From the NCBI GenBank assembly GCA_900551155.1, contig URVA01000067.1, forward strand, positions 1 through 7,394: 7,394 nucleotides of DNA, read 5' to 3'. The stretch is from an uncultured Eggerthella sp. (GTDB taxonomy: Bacteria > Actinomycetota > Coriobacteriia > Coriobacteriales > Eggerthellaceae). The notes under the pieces are model-generated. The model saw only the letters and a list, made by a program, of their open reading frames with translations. It was not told the origin of the DNA and made no database searches. The number at the start of each line of letters is the position of its first letter. Position 1 is the stretch's first letter. The position numbers and the translations under genes are program-made. This document shows, one piece after another, positions 6,259 to 7,394 of the stretch.

Positions 6259-6894
6259 CTAGATTTTTACTAAACCGTGACGAACCGCATAGTCAAATAG
6301 TTCCGGCTTAGTTTCAATAGCAAGCTTATGCATTATTTTCGACTTTTGTCCTTCGACTGTTTTTACAGAAATAGCCAGCATTTGTGCAATTTCTTGATTG
6401 GAATACCCCTTTACAGCCAAAGAAACAATTTCTGATTCTCGGGGAGTAAGAGACTCTGCCGCAGGATCAACGTGAGATAGTGCATTATGAACAAATCCTT
6501 GCAGCATTTCATCGCAAATAAAAATTTCTCCAGCTGCCGCTTGACGGATTGCTTTAAAAAGCTCTTCATCGGATGAGCTTTTTAGTAAATACCCTACCGC
6601 TCCAGATTTTAGCGCCTGACTAAGATATTCCTGCTCGTTATGCATCGTAAGAACTACGGAATTTGTAGAAATACCAACATCATGAAGACGCTTCACTAAA
6701 AGAAGACCACTTTTCTCGGTACCCATAGAAACGTCGGTAAGCAATACCTCAGGAGACAATTGTTTCACAAGCTCAAAAGCTTCATTTGGATCAGATGCTT
6801 CACCAACTACTTCGAAATCCTTTTGCTGCATTATCAGCATTTTAAAGCCCATTCGTACCATAGAATGGTCATCAGCAAGAACGATTCGAATCAT
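6259..6894 (-). CDS. NarL/FixJ-family response regulator transcription factor
   Basis: This is a complete 211-residue two-component regulator. The receiver domain (2-118) has the acidic pocket Asp8/Asp9, phospho-acceptor Asp54 (LLTDVSM), Thr83 and Lys105 (YLLKSS), all in standard positions. A linker leads to a LuxR-type helix-turn-helix at 147-205. There LTPRESEIVSLAVKGYSNQE is followed by IAQMLAISVKTVEGQKSKIM, with EGQKSKI where many relatives have E-T-H-R-x-x-I. It is a cytosolic DNA-binding protein, presumably activated by phosphorylation from the adjacent kinase. Its ATG overlaps the kinase stop as ATGA (6891-6894). The nearest ribosome-like sequence, GAGG, is about 13 bases away, so translation is probably coupled to the kinase. 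The oxidoreductase operon begins 215 bases downstream on the same strand, making it the likely target. The family is certain; the target gene is inferred from position. Confidence 0.96.
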   Translation of the reverse strand: MIRIVLADDHSMVRMGFKMLIMQQKDFEVVGEASDPNEAFELVKQLSPEVLLTDVSMGTEKSGLLLVKRLHDVGISTNSVVLTMHNEQEYLSQALKSGAVGYLLKSSSDEELFKAIRQAAAGEIFICDEMLQGFVHNALSHVDPAAESLTPRESEIVSLAVKGYSNQEIAQMLAISVKTVEGQKSKIMHKLAIETKPELFDYAVRHGLVKI

Positions 6895-7394
6895 GATCGC
6901 TCACTTACCTCAACTCGCAGAGAAACAATACTTCCCTGGTTTTTCTGGGACTGCAATGCAAGAGCACCGTTAACTAAAGCAGCCCGTTCTCTCATTCCTT
7001 CTAAGCCAAGACCAGAACCCTGAACTTCAGGGTTCTCAACATCGAAACCTCTTCCATTGTCACTGACCATTAAGACAAGTACATTCGGTTCATCTTTGTC
7101 CCAATCTAGCAGTACTCGAATTTTGTTCCCCCCTGAATACTTACAAGCATTATTAAGGGCTTCTTGAAAAATTCGATAAACCGCAATTTCAATACTGCTA
7201 TTTAGAGTGATATTTTCTCTTATGTTTTTCACTACAGTAATCCCAAAAGCCTCCGCAGAAGATTCGCACAAAGCATATACGGCAGCAGATAGCCCCAATT
7301 CATCAAGCGCTAAAGGTCGTAATGCGCGGGAAATCGCCGATATATGACTCATAACGTCTTTGAGCATATTGCTTGTTTTACTTACCACATCAGG
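6891..7394 (-). CDS. NarX-like sensor histidine kinase (HisKA_3/HATPase_c), N-terminal part outside the window
   Basis: The C-terminal 167 residues are visible; the frame stays open to the right edge, so a GTG at 7388 is an internal codon, not a start. The first 35 residues are the second half of a HisKA_3 dimerisation domain, with the conserved RPLALDELGL segment. The ATP-binding domain follows: N box EALNNACKYSG, G1 box DNGRGF, and G2 box GSGLGLEGMRERA, then a C-terminal beta strand ending SERS. The phospho-acceptor His and any sensing or membrane domain lie beyond the edge. Hence nothing can be said about the signal or whether the kinase is membrane bound. This architecture is the usual partner of NarL/FixJ regulators, and the ATGA overlap with the regulator gene confirms the pairing. 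Confidence 0.94.
   Translation of the reverse strand, partial: PDVVSKTSNMLKDVMSHISAISRALRPLALDELGLSAAVYALCESSAEAFGITVVKNIRENITLNSSIEIAVYRIFQEALNNACKYSGGNKIRVLLDWDKDEPNVLVLMVSDNGRGFDVENPEVQGSGLGLEGMRERAALVNGALALQSQKNQGSIVSLRVEVSERS

Noticed and set aside
1..7394. CRISPR arrays, tRNA or rRNA genes, insertion sequences
   Set aside because: I saw no regularly spaced direct repeats, no cloverleaf or CCA-ended tRNA pattern, and no transposase-like frames or matching terminal repeats.

Overview
The window looks like chromosomal DNA of an anaerobically respiring bacterium. The clearest unit is a minus-strand molybdenum oxidoreductase locus. It comprises a Tat-exported catalytic subunit, a four-cluster ferredoxin-like subunit and an NrfD-type membrane anchor, with a NarX/NarL-like two-component pair directly upstream. 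Strong AGGAGG-type ribosome sites, 4-base ATGA gene overlaps, moderate G+C (mid-40s % by eye) and the gene content would fit a Coriobacteriia/Eggerthellaceae-type actinobacterium. That assignment is inference from gene content only.

Layout from left to right. Positions 1-273 (minus) hold the first 91 codons of a small Cys-rich protein that runs off the left edge. A 210-base divergent region (274-483) separates it from a complete YajO-like aldo/keto reductase on the plus strand (484-1509). A 100-base convergent gap carries an intrinsic terminator (1565-1590) for the minus-strand operon. That operon, read right to left, is kinase (6891-7394, partial), response regulator (6259-6894), a 215-base regulatory gap, catalytic subunit (3461-6043), iron-sulfur subunit (2778-3464) and membrane anchor (1610-2776).

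Inferred working model: menaquinol is oxidised at the NrfD anchor. Electrons pass through the four [4Fe-4S] clusters of the B subunit and the FS0 cluster of the A subunit to a molybdenum bis-MGD centre outside the membrane. The terminal electron acceptor cannot be read from the sequence. The A subunit is usually called DmsA-like, but its metal-ligand region matches the NarG (Asp-ligand) pattern better than the Ser-ligand pattern of true DMSO reductase. The kinase and regulator probably control the operon.

The most striking non-coding structure lies between regulator and catalytic gene: four ATAGGG/CCCTAT half-sites with exact 11-base periodicity and alternating orientation, partly contained in a perfect 14-base inverted repeat (6153-6185). 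It is a good candidate for the regulator's operator.
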